Positions 44,133 to 55,328 of a DNA stretch of 64,000 bases are shown here, one piece after another. The stretch comes from Modestobacter marinus (lineage in GTDB: Bacteria; Actinomycetota; Actinomycetes; Mycobacteriales; Geodermatophilaceae). Under the pieces are notes generated by a model. The model did no database searches, was not told the origin of the DNA, and was given only the letters and a program-made list of their open reading frames with translations. How positions within the stretch are numbered: the stretch's first letter is position 1; every line of letters starts with the position of its first letter. The translations under genes and the position numbers were made by a program. The stretch covers positions 124,001 through 188,000 of the forward strand of contig NZ_JAAMPA010000002.1 of assembly GCF_011758655.1 (NCBI RefSeq). The letters run 5' to 3'.

Positions 44133-45127
44133 CAGGCGTTCACCGCGTGCACGGCGGCGGCGTGCTTCTCGGCGTAGGCGGTCGCGGCCTCGGTGACCCA
44201 GGCGTTGTCGTCGCGGGCGGCCCGGCGGCGGGCGATCCGCTCGTCGTTGCACGGGCCGTTGCCGGCCAGCACCTGCTTGAACTCCGACCAGTCGATCGGG
44301 CCGAAGCGGTAGCGGCCGGTCTCGGGGTCCAGCGCGAGCTCCGGGTCGGGGAGGGTCACGCCGAGCACCTCGGCCTGGGGCACGGTCATGTCGACGAAGC
44401 GCTGGCGCAGCTCGTCGTTGCTGTGCCGCTTGACCCCCCACGCCATCGACTGCGCCGAGTTGGGGCTGTCGTCGTCCGGCGGGCCGAACATCATCAGCGA
44501 GGGCCACCACCAGCGGTCGACGGCGTCCTGCACCATTGCCTGCTGCTCGGGAGTGCCGCCCATCATGGTCATCAGCAGCTCGTAGCCCTGCCGCTGGTGG
44601 AAGGACTCCTCCTTGCAGACCCGGATCATCGCCCGGGCGTAGGGCCCGTAGGAGCTGCGGCACAGCGGCACCTGGTTGCAGATCGCCGCACCGTCGACCA
44701 GCCAGCCGATGACGCCGACGTCGGCGTAGGTGAGCGTGGGGTAGTTGAAGATCGAGCTGTACTTCTGCTTGCGCTCGATGAGCTTGTCGGTGAGGTCGGC
44801 CCGGTCGGCGCCGAGGGTCTCGGCGGCCGAGTAGAGGTACAGCCCGTGGCCGGCCTCGTCCTGCACCTTGGCCAGCAGGATCGCCTTGCGCCTCAGGCTG
44901 GGGGCGGCGAGCAGCCAGTCGCCCTCGGGCTGCATGCCGATGATCTCCGAGTGTGCGTGCTGGGCGATCTGCCGGATCAGGCCCTTGCGGTAGCCCTCGG
45001 GCATCCAGTCGCGCGGCTCGATGCGGTGGTCGGCCGCGATCGTGGCGTTGAACTGCTCCTGCAGCGCTGCGGTGTCGACTTCGTCAGGGTCGGGTGCGGC
45101 CGGGCGGTCCAGCGTGGGCGCAGACAT
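44132..45127 (-). CDS. paaA: 1,2-phenylacetyl-CoA epoxidase catalytic subunit PaaA
   Basis: The 331-residue di-iron catalytic subunit that epoxidises the ring of phenylacetyl-CoA. Di-iron-binding segments fit the family: [19 protein letters not shown] (E-x2-H), and [17 protein letters not shown] (E-x2-H). [21 protein letters not shown] is another PaaA signature. The ATG at 45127 is chosen because GAGGGGAC lies about 5 bp before it; an upstream ATG at 45151 would overlap the operator. It is the first gene of paaABCDE. Confidence 0.96.
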   Translation of the reverse strand: MSAPTLDRPAAPDPDEVDTAALQEQFNATIAADHRIEPRDWMPEGYRKGLIRQIAQHAHSEIIGMQPEGDWLLAAPSLRRKAILLAKVQDEAGHGLYLYSAAETLGADRADLTDKLIERKQKYSSIFNYPTLTYADVGVIGWLVDGAAICNQVPLCRSSYGPYARAMIRVCKEESFHQRQGYELLMTMMGGTPEQQAMVQDAVDRWWWPSLMMFGPPDDDSPNSAQSMAWGVKRHSNDELRQRFVDMTVPQAEVLGVTLPDPELALDPETGRYRFGPIDWSEFKQVLAGNGPCNDERIARRRAARDDNAWVTEAATAYAEKHAAAVHAVNA

Positions 45128-45152
45128 GTCGTCCCCTCGTCGGGCGATCATT

Positions 45153-45172
45153 TACTGACCATGCGGTCGGTA
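45153..45172. promoter_or_regulatory. TetR-type operator copy 1 (paaA side)
   Basis: Inverted repeat TACTGACC (45153-45160), spacer ATGC, GGTCGGTA (45165-45172). The same pattern, with the same spacer length, occurs at 45262-45281, so it is the likely binding site of the PaaR-type regulator encoded at 46750. Confidence 0.75.
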
Positions 45173-45261
45173 TTCAGTCTCCACCACGCGCCGCCGGGGC
45201 ACAACCCGTCCCGACCGGACGGCGCGCCGCGGGTTGACAGCCGACCGGGCGAGGAGTTGGT

Positions 45262-45281
45262 TACTGACCACCTGGACGGTA
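45262..45281. promoter_or_regulatory. TetR-type operator copy 2 (paaK side) with upstream promoter element
   Basis: Inverted repeat TACTGACC (45262-45269), spacer ACCT, GGACGGTA (45274-45281). TTGACA at 45234-45239 is a plausible -35 element for the plus-strand paaK unit, and the operator overlaps the expected -10/start region, so binding would block it. The 223-bp gap between paaA and paaK contains both copies. Confidence 0.7.
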
Positions 45282-45350
45282 TTTGGGCGCCCTCGTGCGC
45301 CCGGCCGGCCGGCCGGCAACGACGCTCGGCGACCGCGGAGGCAGCAGCGC

Positions 45351-46712
45351 ATGACCACAGCGACCGGGAACACGGGCACGGACGAGGGCATCCGCCGGCT
45401 GGGCTCGGCGCCCGACCCGGCGCTGCTCGACCCGGCCGAGCGGATGGGCGTCGACGAGCTGCGCGCGCTGCAGCTGGAGCGACTGCAGTGGACCCTGCGG
45501 CACGTCTACGCCAACGTGCCGCACTACCGGACGGCGTTCGACGCCGCCGGCGTGCACCCCGACGACTGCCGTGAGCTGGCCGACCTCGCGCGGTTCCCGA
45601 CCACGAGCAAGGCCGACCTGCGGGAGAACTACCCGTTCGGCATGTTCGCCGTCCCGCAGGAGCAGGTCCGCCGGGTGCACGCCTCCTCGGGCACGACCGG
45701 GCGGCCGACCGTGGTCGGCTACACCGAGGACGACATCGAGACCTGGGCGACCGTCATGGCCCGCTCCATCCGGGCGGCCGGCGGCCGGGCCGGGGACAAG
45801 CTGCACAACGCCTACGGCTACGGCCTGTTCACCGGCGGCCTGGGCGCGCACTACGGCGCGGAGAAGCTGGGCTGCACGGTCATCCCGGTCTCCGGTGGCA
45901 TGACCCCGCGCCAGGTGCAGCTGATCCAGGACTTCCAGCCGCGGGTGATCATGGTGACGCCGTCCTACCTGCTCACGATCATCGACGAGTTCGAGAAGCA
46001 GGGCCTGGACCCCCGCGCCTGCTCGCTGCAGATCGGCATCTTCGGCGCCGAGCCGTGGACCGAGGAGATGCGCCGGGAGATGGAGGAGCGCCTGGACATC
46101 GAGGCGATCGACATCTACGGCCTGTCGGAGGTGATGGGGCCCGGCATCGCGCAGGAGTGCGTCGAGACCAAGGACGGCCTGCACATCTGGGAGGACCACT
46201 TCTACCCGGAGGTCATCGACCCCGACACCGGCGAGGTGCTCCCGGAGGGCGAGCGGGGCGAGCTGGTGTTCACCTCGCTGACCAAGCAGGCGATGCCGGT
46301 CATCCGCTACCGCACCCGTGACCTCACCCGGCTGCTCCCGGGCACCGCCCGGCCGGGCATGCGCCGGATGGAGAAGGTCACCGGCCGGACCGACGACATG
46401 ATCATCCTGCGTGGGGTCAACGTCTTCCCGACCCAGATCGAGGAGGTCGTGCTCCGCACCCCCGGGCTGTCCCCGCACTTCTCCCTCGAGCTGACCACCC
46501 GCGGCCGGATGGACCACCTGACCGTGCACGTGGAGGCCCGACCGGACTGCCCGACCGACCGCCGCGCCGCCGCGGCCGGCGAGGTCGGCCAGGCCGTGAA
46601 GGACACGATCGGGATCACGGTGGACGTCTCGGTCGTCGACCCCGAGACGCTGGCCCGCTCGGTGGGCAAGCTGCAACGGCTCACCGACCGCCGCGAGCGG
46701 AGCGGGGCGTGA
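45351..46712 (+). CDS. paaK: Phenylacetate-CoA ligase
   Basis: A 453-residue adenylate-forming ligase that activates phenylacetate to phenylacetyl-CoA with ATP. Phosphate-loop HASSGTTGRPTVVGYT, YGLSEVMGPGIAQEC, and C-terminal MRRMEKVTGRTDDMIILRGVNVFPTQIEE are all typical PaaK motifs. The ATG follows a GGAGGCAGCAGCGC ribosome site. It opens the plus-strand paaK-paaR-paaZ unit from the divergent, operator-bearing gap. Confidence 0.96.
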   Translation: MTTATGNTGTDEGIRRLGSAPDPALLDPAERMGVDELRALQLERLQWTLRHVYANVPHYRTAFDAAGVHPDDCRELADLARFPTTSKADLRENYPFGMFAVPQEQVRRVHASSGTTGRPTVVGYTEDDIETWATVMARSIRAAGGRAGDKLHNAYGYGLFTGGLGAHYGAEKLGCTVIPVSGGMTPRQVQLIQDFQPRVIMVTPSYLLTIIDEFEKQGLDPRACSLQIGIFGAEPWTEEMRREMEERLDIEAIDIYGLSEVMGPGIAQECVETKDGLHIWEDHFYPEVIDPDTGEVLPEGERGELVFTSLTKQAMPVIRYRTRDLTRLLPGTARPGMRRMEKVTGRTDDMIILRGVNVFPTQIEEVVLRTPGLSPHFSLELTTRGRMDHLTVHVEARPDCPTDRRAAAAGEVGQAVKDTIGITVDVSVVDPETLARSVGKLQRLTDRRERSGA

Positions 46713-46749
46713 GCACCGCCGGGGCGACCGCCGGCGCCGGGGAGCGCGG

Positions 46750-47375
46750 ATGACCGTGATCCCGGCCCGGCGCGGGCGGCCCGGGCACTCCCTGGACTCG
46801 CTGCTGGACACCGCGGTGGCCGTGTTCATCGAGCGCGGGTACGAGGCGACGAGCATGGACGAGCTGGCCGCCCGGCTCGGCGTCACCAAGTCGGCGATCT
46901 ACCACCACGTGCCCAGCAAGGTGGAGCTGCTGCGGCTGGCCCTCGACCGTGCGCTGAACGCGCTGTTCGCCGTCCTGGACGAACCCGGGGCGCTCGACGG
47001 TCCGGCCATCGACCGGCTGGAGCACGTCGTCCGCGGCTCGGTGCGGGTGCTGGCCACCCACCTGCCGTTCGTCACCCTGCTGCTGCGGGTGCGCGGGAAC
47101 TCCGCGGTCGAGTCCGAGGCGCTGGGCCGGCGCCGCGAGTTCGACCGGGTCGTCACCGACCTGGTCCGCCTGGCCGAGGAGGAGGGCGACGTGCGACCCG
47201 ACGTCGACCCCGCGGTCACCAGCCGGCTGCTGTTCGGCACCGTCAACTCCCTCACCGAGTGGTACCGCCCCGGCCGCGGCCTGGACGCCGACGCGCTGGC
47301 CGACGCGCTGGTCACCACCACCTTCAGCGGCCTGCGCACCGCCCCCGCCGCACCCGTCCCCCCGGAGGCACCGCG

Positions 47376-47379
<4 letters not shown>
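46750..47379 (+). CDS. paaR: TetR-family regulator PaaR
   Basis: A 209-residue TetR regulator: N-terminal HTH (DELAARLGVTKSAIYHHVPSKVELLRLAL) and a variable ligand domain with LLFGTVNSLTEWYRP typical of the acyl-CoA-responsive group. Encoded between paaK and paaZ, it is probably the repressor of both paa units, released by phenylacetyl-CoA, acting at the two TACTGACC-type sites. Its stop overlaps the paaZ ATG (ATGA). Confidence 0.9.
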
Positions 47380-49433
<2,054 letters not shown>

Positions 49434-49458
49434 ACCCGGCCGGGCACGCGGCCCGGGT
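49434..49458. terminator. Short convergent terminator
   Basis: ACCCGGCC (49434-49441) can pair with GGCCCGGGT (49450-49458) with one bulge, between the stops of paaZ and the IclR gene. Confidence 0.5.
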
Positions 49459-50288
49459 CAGCCGGCGGCGGTGGAGCCGTCCGGCCGGCGGGTGACCTCG
49501 ACGTGCGGCCGGGTCTGCCACAGCGCCCACTCGGCGCTGATGTCCCCCGCGGTGCGCAGCAACCGGGGGAGGTGTTCGGTGAGCAACCGGTCGGTGGAGG
49601 TCTCGGCGGCGTGCACCGTCACGTTCATCGCGGCGCGGACGGCTCCGGTGCCGTCCCGGACCGGCACCGCGACCGAGCGGACGCCCGGCGCCAGCTCCTC
49701 GTCGGCCAGGGCCCAGCCGCGGGCGCGGACCTCGGTCAGCTCGGTCTGCAGCTGGTCGGCGGAGCGGCCGATGTAGGTGGGCAGCCCGGCCCGGCTCGGC
49801 TCGGCGAGGGTGGCCTCCAGCTCGGCGGGGGAGAGGGCGGCGAGCAGCACCTTGCCCTGCGAGGTCTGCGCGGCGGGGAAGCGCGTGCCGATCTCCACCC
49901 GCAGGGTGATCAGCTTCGGGACGGCGACCCGGGCGACGTAGACGATGTCCGAGCCGTCCAGCTGGGCCATCGAGGAGGACTCTCCGGTCTGCGCGACCAG
50001 GGTCTCCAGGTGCGGGCGGGCGATCTCCCACAGCCCAAGCGCCCCGACGTAGGCCATGCCGAGGGTGAGCACCTTCGGGGTCAGCCGGAAGGCGCCGGCG
50101 GAGGACCGGACGAAGCCCAGCTCCTCCAGGGTCAGCAGCAGCCGGCGTGCCGTGGGGCGGGCCAGCCCGGCGGCGGTGGCGACGTCGCTGAGCGACATCA
50201 CCGGGTGGTCGGCGTCGAAGCAGGCCAGCACGTCGAGCCCGCGCGCGAGCGCCTCCACGAAGTCCGGCCCGGTACCCCGTCCAGCCAC
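49458..50288 (-). CDS. IclR-family transcriptional regulator
   Basis: A 276-residue IclR protein: N-terminal HTH (SLSDVATAAGLARPTARRLLLTLEELGFV) and C-terminal effector domain (KVLTLGMAYVG, then SSQGKVLLAAL-like TSQGKVLLAAL and DEELAPGVRSVAVPV). It most resembles the PcaR/PobR group that controls aromatic catabolism. GTG 50288 follows GGGGAGGGGGAC. It lies downstream of the amidohydrolase in the same unit and divergent from the CoA-transferase/dioxygenase cluster, which it probably regulates. Confidence 0.9.
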   Translation of the reverse strand: MAGRGTGPDFVEALARGLDVLACFDADHPVMSLSDVATAAGLARPTARRLLLTLEELGFVRSSAGAFRLTPKVLTLGMAYVGALGLWEIARPHLETLVAQTGESSSMAQLDGSDIVYVARVAVPKLITLRVEIGTRFPAAQTSQGKVLLAALSPAELEATLAEPSRAGLPTYIGRSADQLQTELTEVRARGWALADEELAPGVRSVAVPVRDGTGAVRAAMNVTVHAAETSTDRLLTEHLPRLLRTAGDISAEWALWQTRPHVEVTRRPDGSTAAG

Positions 50289-50361
50289 TGCGTCCCCCTC
50301 CCCGTGCGTCGTCGTCCTGCGCTGCACCGGGCCCGGTGGGGCCCGGCGCAGCGCGGGGTGC

Positions 50362-51864
50362 TCAGTGTGCGGTGTGCTGGTCCAGCGAGGGCTCACCGAA
50401 GACGTTGCCCCGTGCGCCGTGCGTGGAGTGGGACTTGTACTCGGTGTAGGTGTACGGGTTGTCCAGCACGTCGTCGTCCGGCAGGTCCGGGTTCATGCCG
50501 GCCGCCCACGCCTCCGGGCCGAGGGTCGACTGCAGGTGCTCGACCGTCGCCTCGACGGTCCGCCGCACCGACGCCAGGTCGGCGCCGACGAGCTGGTGCT
50601 CGTGCTTCACCACCCGGCCGCCGACGAGCACGGTGTGCACGTCGCCGCGCTGTGCCTGGAAGGCCACGTGCCCGTAGGGGTTGAGCACCGGGAAGGAGAC
50701 CGGCGACCGGTCGTTCTTGATCAGCACGACGTCGCCCTGCTTGCCCGGCTCCAGGCTGCCCAGGTCGTCCCGGCCCAGCGCCAGCGCGCCGCCCCGGGTG
50801 GCCCAGTCGACGACCTGCTCGGCCCGCAGGTGCACCTGGGTGACCGTCTGCCCCTGGGCGTGCGCCTCGAGGTGCTCGCGGGAGCGGTCGGCGCCCAGGG
50901 TGCTGCGCATCGCGGAGAACAGGTCGCTGCTCCACCACACGCTGGTGTCCATCGACAGCGAGACCGGGATGCCGTGCCGGCGCACCTGCCAGGTGGGCGG
51001 GTAGCCCTGCCCGGCGCTCTGCTCGGACTCCGTGGACACCGAGATCGAGCCGCCGGTCGCGGCGATCCGGTGGTAGGAGTCGGTGGTCAGCGTGGCGGCG
51101 TGCACGTAGACCGTCTCGGGGGTCATGAACCCGTTCTCGTGCATCAGCCGGATGCCGTCGTCGTTGGTGGCGCCCCAGACGCCGGCGTGCGTGGTGACCG
51201 GCAGCCCGAGCTCGCGCGCCGCCTCGAAGGCGGGCTTCTCCGGGAACGCCGGGTCGCCGGTGACGTCGAAGGCCAGCTGCAGCCCGAGCTTCCCCTCGTC
51301 CTGGCGGCGCTTCAGGAACGCCTGCACGGCCGGGTCGGTGGCCCACTCCCACGGGCCGGCCTGGATGTTGCCGTAAGCCAGCAGGAACCGGCCGGGGACG
51401 GCGAGCAGGGCGTCGGCGGCGGCCTCGGCGTGGTCGACGGTCTGCAGCCCGTGCGACCAGTCGACCGTGGTGGTCACCCCGGCCTCGACGGCGTCCCAGG
51501 CCGAGAGCAGGTTGCCGGCGTACACGTCCTCGGGGCGGAAGGCCTTGCCGTGCTCGAGGTAGTACCAGACGAAGTACTGGGTGAGGGTCCAGTCGGCGCC
51601 GTAGCCGCGCATCGCGGTCTGCCACATGTGCCGGTGGGTGTCGATCATGCCGGGCATGACGACGCCGCCCTGCGCGTCGATCTCCAGGGTCCCGGCCGGC
51701 ACCTCCAGCTGCGGGCCGACGGCGGCGATCCGGCCGTCGACGACGAGCACGTCGGCGTCGGGCAGCACCGTGTGCGCGTCGTCCATGGTCAGCACGGTGC
51801 CGTTGCGCAGCACGACCGGGCGGTCGGTCGCCTGCCCCGCGACGTCGGTGTCGGGCTGGGACAT
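50362..51864 (-). CDS. Amidohydrolase-superfamily deaminase/chlorohydrolase-like protein
   Basis: A 500-residue metal-dependent hydrolase of the cytosine-deaminase/AtzA-TrzA branch: PGMIDTHRHMWQTAMRG (HxH motif), an internal VTTHAGVWG His, SMDTSVWW and a C-terminal LGSLEPGKQGDVVLI beta-sandwich motif. The ATG follows AGGAAGACG. Enzymes of this group deaminate or dechlorinate heterocycles. It is the only hydrolase of the cluster and is divergent from the ring-cleavage genes, so it may prepare an N-heterocyclic or substituted ring substrate; that remains a guess. Confidence 0.86.
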   Translation of the reverse strand: MSQPDTDVAGQATDRPVVLRNGTVLTMDDAHTVLPDADVLVVDGRIAAVGPQLEVPAGTLEIDAQGGVVMPGMIDTHRHMWQTAMRGYGADWTLTQYFVWYYLEHGKAFRPEDVYAGNLLSAWDAVEAGVTTTVDWSHGLQTVDHAEAAADALLAVPGRFLLAYGNIQAGPWEWATDPAVQAFLKRRQDEGKLGLQLAFDVTGDPAFPEKPAFEAARELGLPVTTHAGVWGATNDDGIRLMHENGFMTPETVYVHAATLTTDSYHRIAATGGSISVSTESEQSAGQGYPPTWQVRRHGIPVSLSMDTSVWWSSDLFSAMRSTLGADRSREHLEAHAQGQTVTQVHLRAEQVVDWATRGGALALGRDDLGSLEPGKQGDVVLIKNDRSPVSFPVLNPYGHVAFQAQRGDVHTVLVGGRVVKHEHQLVGADLASVRRTVEATVEHLQSTLGPEAWAAGMNPDLPDDDVLDNPYTYTEYKSHSTHGARGNVFGEPSLDQHTAH

Positions 51865-51937
51865 CGTCTTCCTCCAGGCCGTCACCGGGACTGTTGCGGA
51901 CGGGTGTCCGCACAACGGTCAGCCTGGCGACGGCCCT

Positions 51938-51967
51938 ACTGTCGGGGTGATCGCGACCACATGTCAA
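51938..51967 (-). promoter_or_regulatory. Promoter of the amidohydrolase/IclR unit, with dyad
   Basis: On the minus strand, TTGACA (51967-51962), an 18-bp spacer and GACAGT (51943-51938) fit a sigma-A promoter. GTGATCGCGACCAC (51947-51960), a 12/14 inverted repeat inside the spacer, could be the IclR operator. TTGACA at 51995-52000 on the plus strand may be the -35 for the CoA-transferase operon, though no matching -10 is clear. Confidence 0.55.
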
Positions 51968-52085
51968 GGCGAACCAGGCCGCGAGCCGTCCCGGTTGACA
52001 GCGGAACGGCGCGGTGGCGAGACTCGGTAGCACTCCGGACGCCCGTCCGCTTGACGGCGCTGCACCGCTCGAGGGGCGACACCCG

Positions 52086-53273
52086 ATGACTGGACACCCA
52101 CTGCCACCCGGCTCCTCGGCAGGCCCAGGACCGCTCTCCGGCCTGCTGGTGGCCGACTTCTCCCGGGTCCTGGCCGGGCCCTACGCCACCATGCTGCTGG
52201 CCGACATGGGCGCCGAGGTGGTCAAGGTCGAGAGCCCCGGCGGCGACGACACCCGCAGCTGGCAGCCGCCGGTGCGCGAGGGCGTGTCGACCTACTACCT
52301 GGGCGTCAACCGCAACAAGCGCTCCATCGCCCTGGACCTCAAGGACCCGGCCGACGCCGCCGCCGCGCAGGAGCTGGCCCGCCGGGCCGACATCGTCATC
52401 GAGAACTTCAAGACCGGCGGGCTGGGCCGCTTCGGCCTGGACTATGCGACGGTCAGCGCGACGAACCCCGGCGTCGTCTACGCCTCGATCACCGGCTTCG
52501 GCCCGCAGCCCGGTGGCGCGCAGCTGCCCGGCTACGACCTGATCGTGCAGGCCATCTCCGGCCTGATGAGCCTCACCGGCGACCCCGAGGGCGAGCCGTT
52601 CCGGGCCGGGATCTCGGTCTTCGACGTGATGGCCGGCCTGCACGCCACCATCGGCGTGCTGTCGGCGCTCAACGTGCGGCACGAGACCGGGCGCGGCCAG
52701 CACGTCGAGGTCAACCTGCTCTCCTCGGCGCTGTCCGGGCTGGTCAACCACGCCAGCGCCGTCGTCGCCGGCGGCGTCGTCCCGTTCCGGATGGGCAACA
52801 GCCACCCCAGCCTGTTCCCATACGAGCCGCTGCCCTGCGCCGACGGGGACCTGATCATCACCGCCGGCAACAACGGCCAGTTCCGCCGGCTGGTCGAGGT
52901 GCTCGGCGTGCCGGAGCTGGCCGACGACCCGCGCTTCGCCCGCAACGAGGACCGCACGGCCAACCGGGACGAACTGCGCCCGCTGCTGGTGGAGCGGCTG
53001 CGCACCCGCACCAAGCAGGACTGGTTCACCGACATCATCGCCGCCGGCGTGCCCTGCGGGCCGATCAACACCGTCGACCAGGGCGTCGCCTTCGCCGAGT
53101 CGATCGGCCTGGACCCGGTGGTGACCGTGGGGGAGGGGACGGCGGCGGTGCCCTCGGTGCGCCACCCGATCACCTTCTCCGAGACCCCGGCCGACTACCG
53201 ACTGCCGCCGCCGGCCCTGGACGAGCACGGCGCCGAGCTGCGACGGTGGCTGGCCACCGAGGAGGACGCGTGA
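52086..53273 (+). CDS. CaiB/BaiF-family CoA-transferase
   Basis: A 395-residue class III CoA-transferase. GLLVADFSRVLAGPYATMLLADMGAEVVKVE is the N-terminal signature, followed by the catalytic-Asp region (GYDLIVQAISGLMSLTGDPEGEP). These enzymes move CoA between carboxylic acids. It is the first gene of an overlapping plus-strand set; its stop overlaps the next start by GTGA. In this context it could activate a di- or tricarboxylic ring-cleavage product as its CoA ester for the lyase encoded next. Confidence 0.92.
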   Translation: MTGHPLPPGSSAGPGPLSGLLVADFSRVLAGPYATMLLADMGAEVVKVESPGGDDTRSWQPPVREGVSTYYLGVNRNKRSIALDLKDPADAAAAQELARRADIVIENFKTGGLGRFGLDYATVSATNPGVVYASITGFGPQPGGAQLPGYDLIVQAISGLMSLTGDPEGEPFRAGISVFDVMAGLHATIGVLSALNVRHETGRGQHVEVNLLSSALSGLVNHASAVVAGGVVPFRMGNSHPSLFPYEPLPCADGDLIITAGNNGQFRRLVEVLGVPELADDPRFARNEDRTANRDELRPLLVERLRTRTKQDWFTDIIAAGVPCGPINTVDQGVAFAESIGLDPVVTVGEGTAAVPSVRHPITFSETPADYRLPPPALDEHGAELRRWLATEEDA

Positions 53274-54094
53274 CCACCCCCGAGTACCCGACCGCGCTGG
53301 GCGCCTCCAGCCGTGAGTCGATCACGCTGCTGGGCACCGACCTGGCCCGTGACGTCATGGGCACCGTCGGCTTCGGCGAGCTGGCCTTCTGGCTGGCCAC
53401 CCAGCGGCGGCCCACGCCGGGGGAGACCCGGGTCTTCGAGGCGGTGCTGGCCGCGCTCGCCGACCACGGCTTCACCCCCACCGCGATCGTCACCCGGCTC
53501 ACCTACCTGTCGGCGCCGGACTCGGTGCAGGGCGCGCTCGCCGCCGGCCTGCTCGGTGGCGGCTCACGCTTCCTCGGCGTCACCGAGGACTCCGGCCGGT
53601 TCCTCGACGACGTGCTGACCGGCGTGGACGGCGAGCTGCCGACCGACGACGCCGGCTGGGACGCCCTGGCCCTGGAGACGGTGACCGCCCAGCGGGCGGC
53701 GCGGCGCTTCGTGCCCGGGCTCGGCCACCACGTGCACAAGGACGGCGACCCGCGCACCCCGCGGCTGTTCCAGATCGCCACCGAGGAGGGGCTGTTCGGC
53801 CCGCACCTCTCGCTGTTCGCCGCGATCGGCCGGGTGCACCCCCAGGTGCTCGGCAAGACCCTGCCGCTCAACGGCGCCGGCGTGTGCGGTGCTGTGCTCG
53901 CCGACCTGGGCCTGCCGCTGGAGCTGCTGCGCGGCTTCGCCCTGCTGGCCCGCACCGCCGGGCTGATCGGGCAGCTGGCCGAGGAGCTGCGGCACCCGGT
54001 GGCCAACGACGTCTTCCTGTCCGTGGACCTCAACAACCGGTCCGTCGCCCCCGACCCGTACGTCCCTGACCTCAACGGAGACAGTCATGGCTGA
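53270..54094 (+). CDS. Citryl-CoA lyase-like (citrate synthase fold) protein
   Basis: A 274-residue short member of the citrate synthase superfamily. The conserved motif PGLGHHVHKDGDPRTPRLF (His in GHHVH; Asp in KDGDPR) matches the active-site His/Asp region, and NGAGVCGAVLADLGLPLE the C-terminal part. Proteins of this length are usually annotated as citryl-CoA lyases, which split a tertiary-alcohol acyl-CoA. The GTG overlaps the previous stop. Next to a CoA-transferase and a ring-cleaving dioxygenase it probably cleaves a citrate-like CoA ester, rather than citrate itself; this is inference. Confidence 0.82.
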   Translation: MTTPEYPTALGASSRESITLLGTDLARDVMGTVGFGELAFWLATQRRPTPGETRVFEAVLAALADHGFTPTAIVTRLTYLSAPDSVQGALAAGLLGGGSRFLGVTEDSGRFLDDVLTGVDGELPTDDAGWDALALETVTAQRAARRFVPGLGHHVHKDGDPRTPRLFQIATEEGLFGPHLSLFAAIGRVHPQVLGKTLPLNGAGVCGAVLADLGLPLELLRGFALLARTAGLIGQLAEELRHPVANDVFLSVDLNNRSVAPDPYVPDLNGDSHG

Positions 54095-54968
54095 ACTGGC
54101 CGCGGTCATCGCGTCCACCCACCACCCCTTCTACTACCGGGCCAGCACCGCCACCGGTGCCGACCGGCCGCCGTTCGCCGACGAGTGGGTGGCGAAGATC
54201 GAGGCGTTCCGCGAGACGCTGACCCGCGCCGAGCCCGACGTCCTGGTGATGGTGGGCAGCGACCACTTCCACCAGCTGTGGCTGGACAACATGCCGCAGT
54301 TCCTCGTGGGCAAGGCGCCGTTCTTCGACGCCAACTTCCACAACGAGGAGCGCGAGTTCGGGCTGCCGAAGATGACGCTGCGCGGCGAGGAGGACCTCGC
54401 GGCGCACCTGCTGCGCGACGGGCTGGACCGCGACTTCGACCTGGCGTTCAGCAACGAGCTGCGGATCGACCACAGCATCACCTGCCCGATCATCACCCTC
54501 CGCCCGCAGGCGGACCTGCCGATCGTGCCGGTCTACACCAACATCTTCGCCCCGCCGCTGCCCCAGCCGAAGCGCTTCGTCGCACTCGGCCGGGCGATCC
54601 GGGAGATGGTCGAGTCCTGGGAGAGCGACAAGCGGGTGGCGGTGATCGGCACCGGGCACCTGTCCCTGGAGCTGGGCGGGCCCCGCCAGTTCGGGGAGCA
54701 CGGGCCAGACCCGGAGTTCGACCGCAAGGCCGTCGAGTGGATCGCCAGCGGGGACATCGAGGGCTGCCTGGCCGAGGTGTCCCTGGAGTCCCTGCACCAC
54801 CCGGGCAACGCCACCCACGGGTTCATGGACTTCATGCTGATGATGGGCGTGGCCGGCGAGGGCGCGAAGGCCGACCACGTCGACACCCTCGACCTGTTCC
54901 ACACCATGGAGGCCTACTTCACCTGGTACCCCAACGGGGTCCCGAGCGGCAGCGGGGTGTCGGCATGA
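54087..54968 (+). CDS. Class III extradiol dioxygenase, LigB-like catalytic subunit
   Basis: A 293-residue LigB-family (protocatechuate 4,5-dioxygenase type) protein. The N-terminal STHHPF and VGSDHFHQLW carry the expected iron-ligand histidines; VIGTGHLSLELGGP resembles the LigB GTGGMSHQL region. I could not place the third ligand, a glutamate, with confidence, since the corresponding stretch reads HHPGNATHGFMDF. It overlaps the previous gene by 8 bp and has ACGGAGACAGTC as ribosome site. It probably opens a dihydroxy-aromatic or heteroaromatic ring. Confidence 0.84.
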   Translation: MAELAAVIASTHHPFYYRASTATGADRPPFADEWVAKIEAFRETLTRAEPDVLVMVGSDHFHQLWLDNMPQFLVGKAPFFDANFHNEEREFGLPKMTLRGEEDLAAHLLRDGLDRDFDLAFSNELRIDHSITCPIITLRPQADLPIVPVYTNIFAPPLPQPKRFVALGRAIREMVESWESDKRVAVIGTGHLSLELGGPRQFGEHGPDPEFDRKAVEWIASGDIEGCLAEVSLESLHHPGNATHGFMDFMLMMGVAGEGAKADHVDTLDLFHTMEAYFTWYPNGVPSGSGVSA

Positions 54969-55324
54969 GCAAGTACCTGCTGGACAAGTTCCTGTTCACC
55001 GTCGACCGCGACCCCGAGCTGACCGAGCGGTACCGGGAGGACCCGGCCGGCACGGTCACCTGGTGGGAGCAGGAGATGGCCAACACCATGCTCAACTGCA
55101 TCCCCGCCGAGAAGACCACCTGGCTGGCCTTCACCGACGATGAGCGCCGCGCGCTGGCCGAGCACGACCACGTCGCGCTGTTCCAGATGGGCGCGCACCC
55201 CTTCCTGACGCTCACGCTGTTCATCGCGATGTTCGAGCGCGACCACGGGCCGATGGAGTACCAGCGCGCCTACGGCAGGGCGATGGAGCACATCTCCATG
55301 CCGTACCCCGACATCGCGACCTGA
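54965..55324 (+). CDS. LigA-like small subunit of extradiol dioxygenase
   Basis: A 119-residue alpha-helical protein beginning MSKYLLDKFLFTVDRDPEL with the LigA-type segments FTDDERRALAEHDHVALFQMGAHPFLTLTLF. LigA covers the active site of LigB. The ATG overlaps the LigB-like stop (ATGA), so both subunits are made together. Here the order is B then A, the reverse of the Sphingobium ligAB order. Four bases separate it from the quinone oxidoreductase. Confidence 0.86.
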   Translation: MSKYLLDKFLFTVDRDPELTERYREDPAGTVTWWEQEMANTMLNCIPAEKTTWLAFTDDERRALAEHDHVALFQMGAHPFLTLTLFIAMFERDHGPMEYQRAYGRAMEHISMPYPDIAT

Positions 55325-55328
55325 GCCG

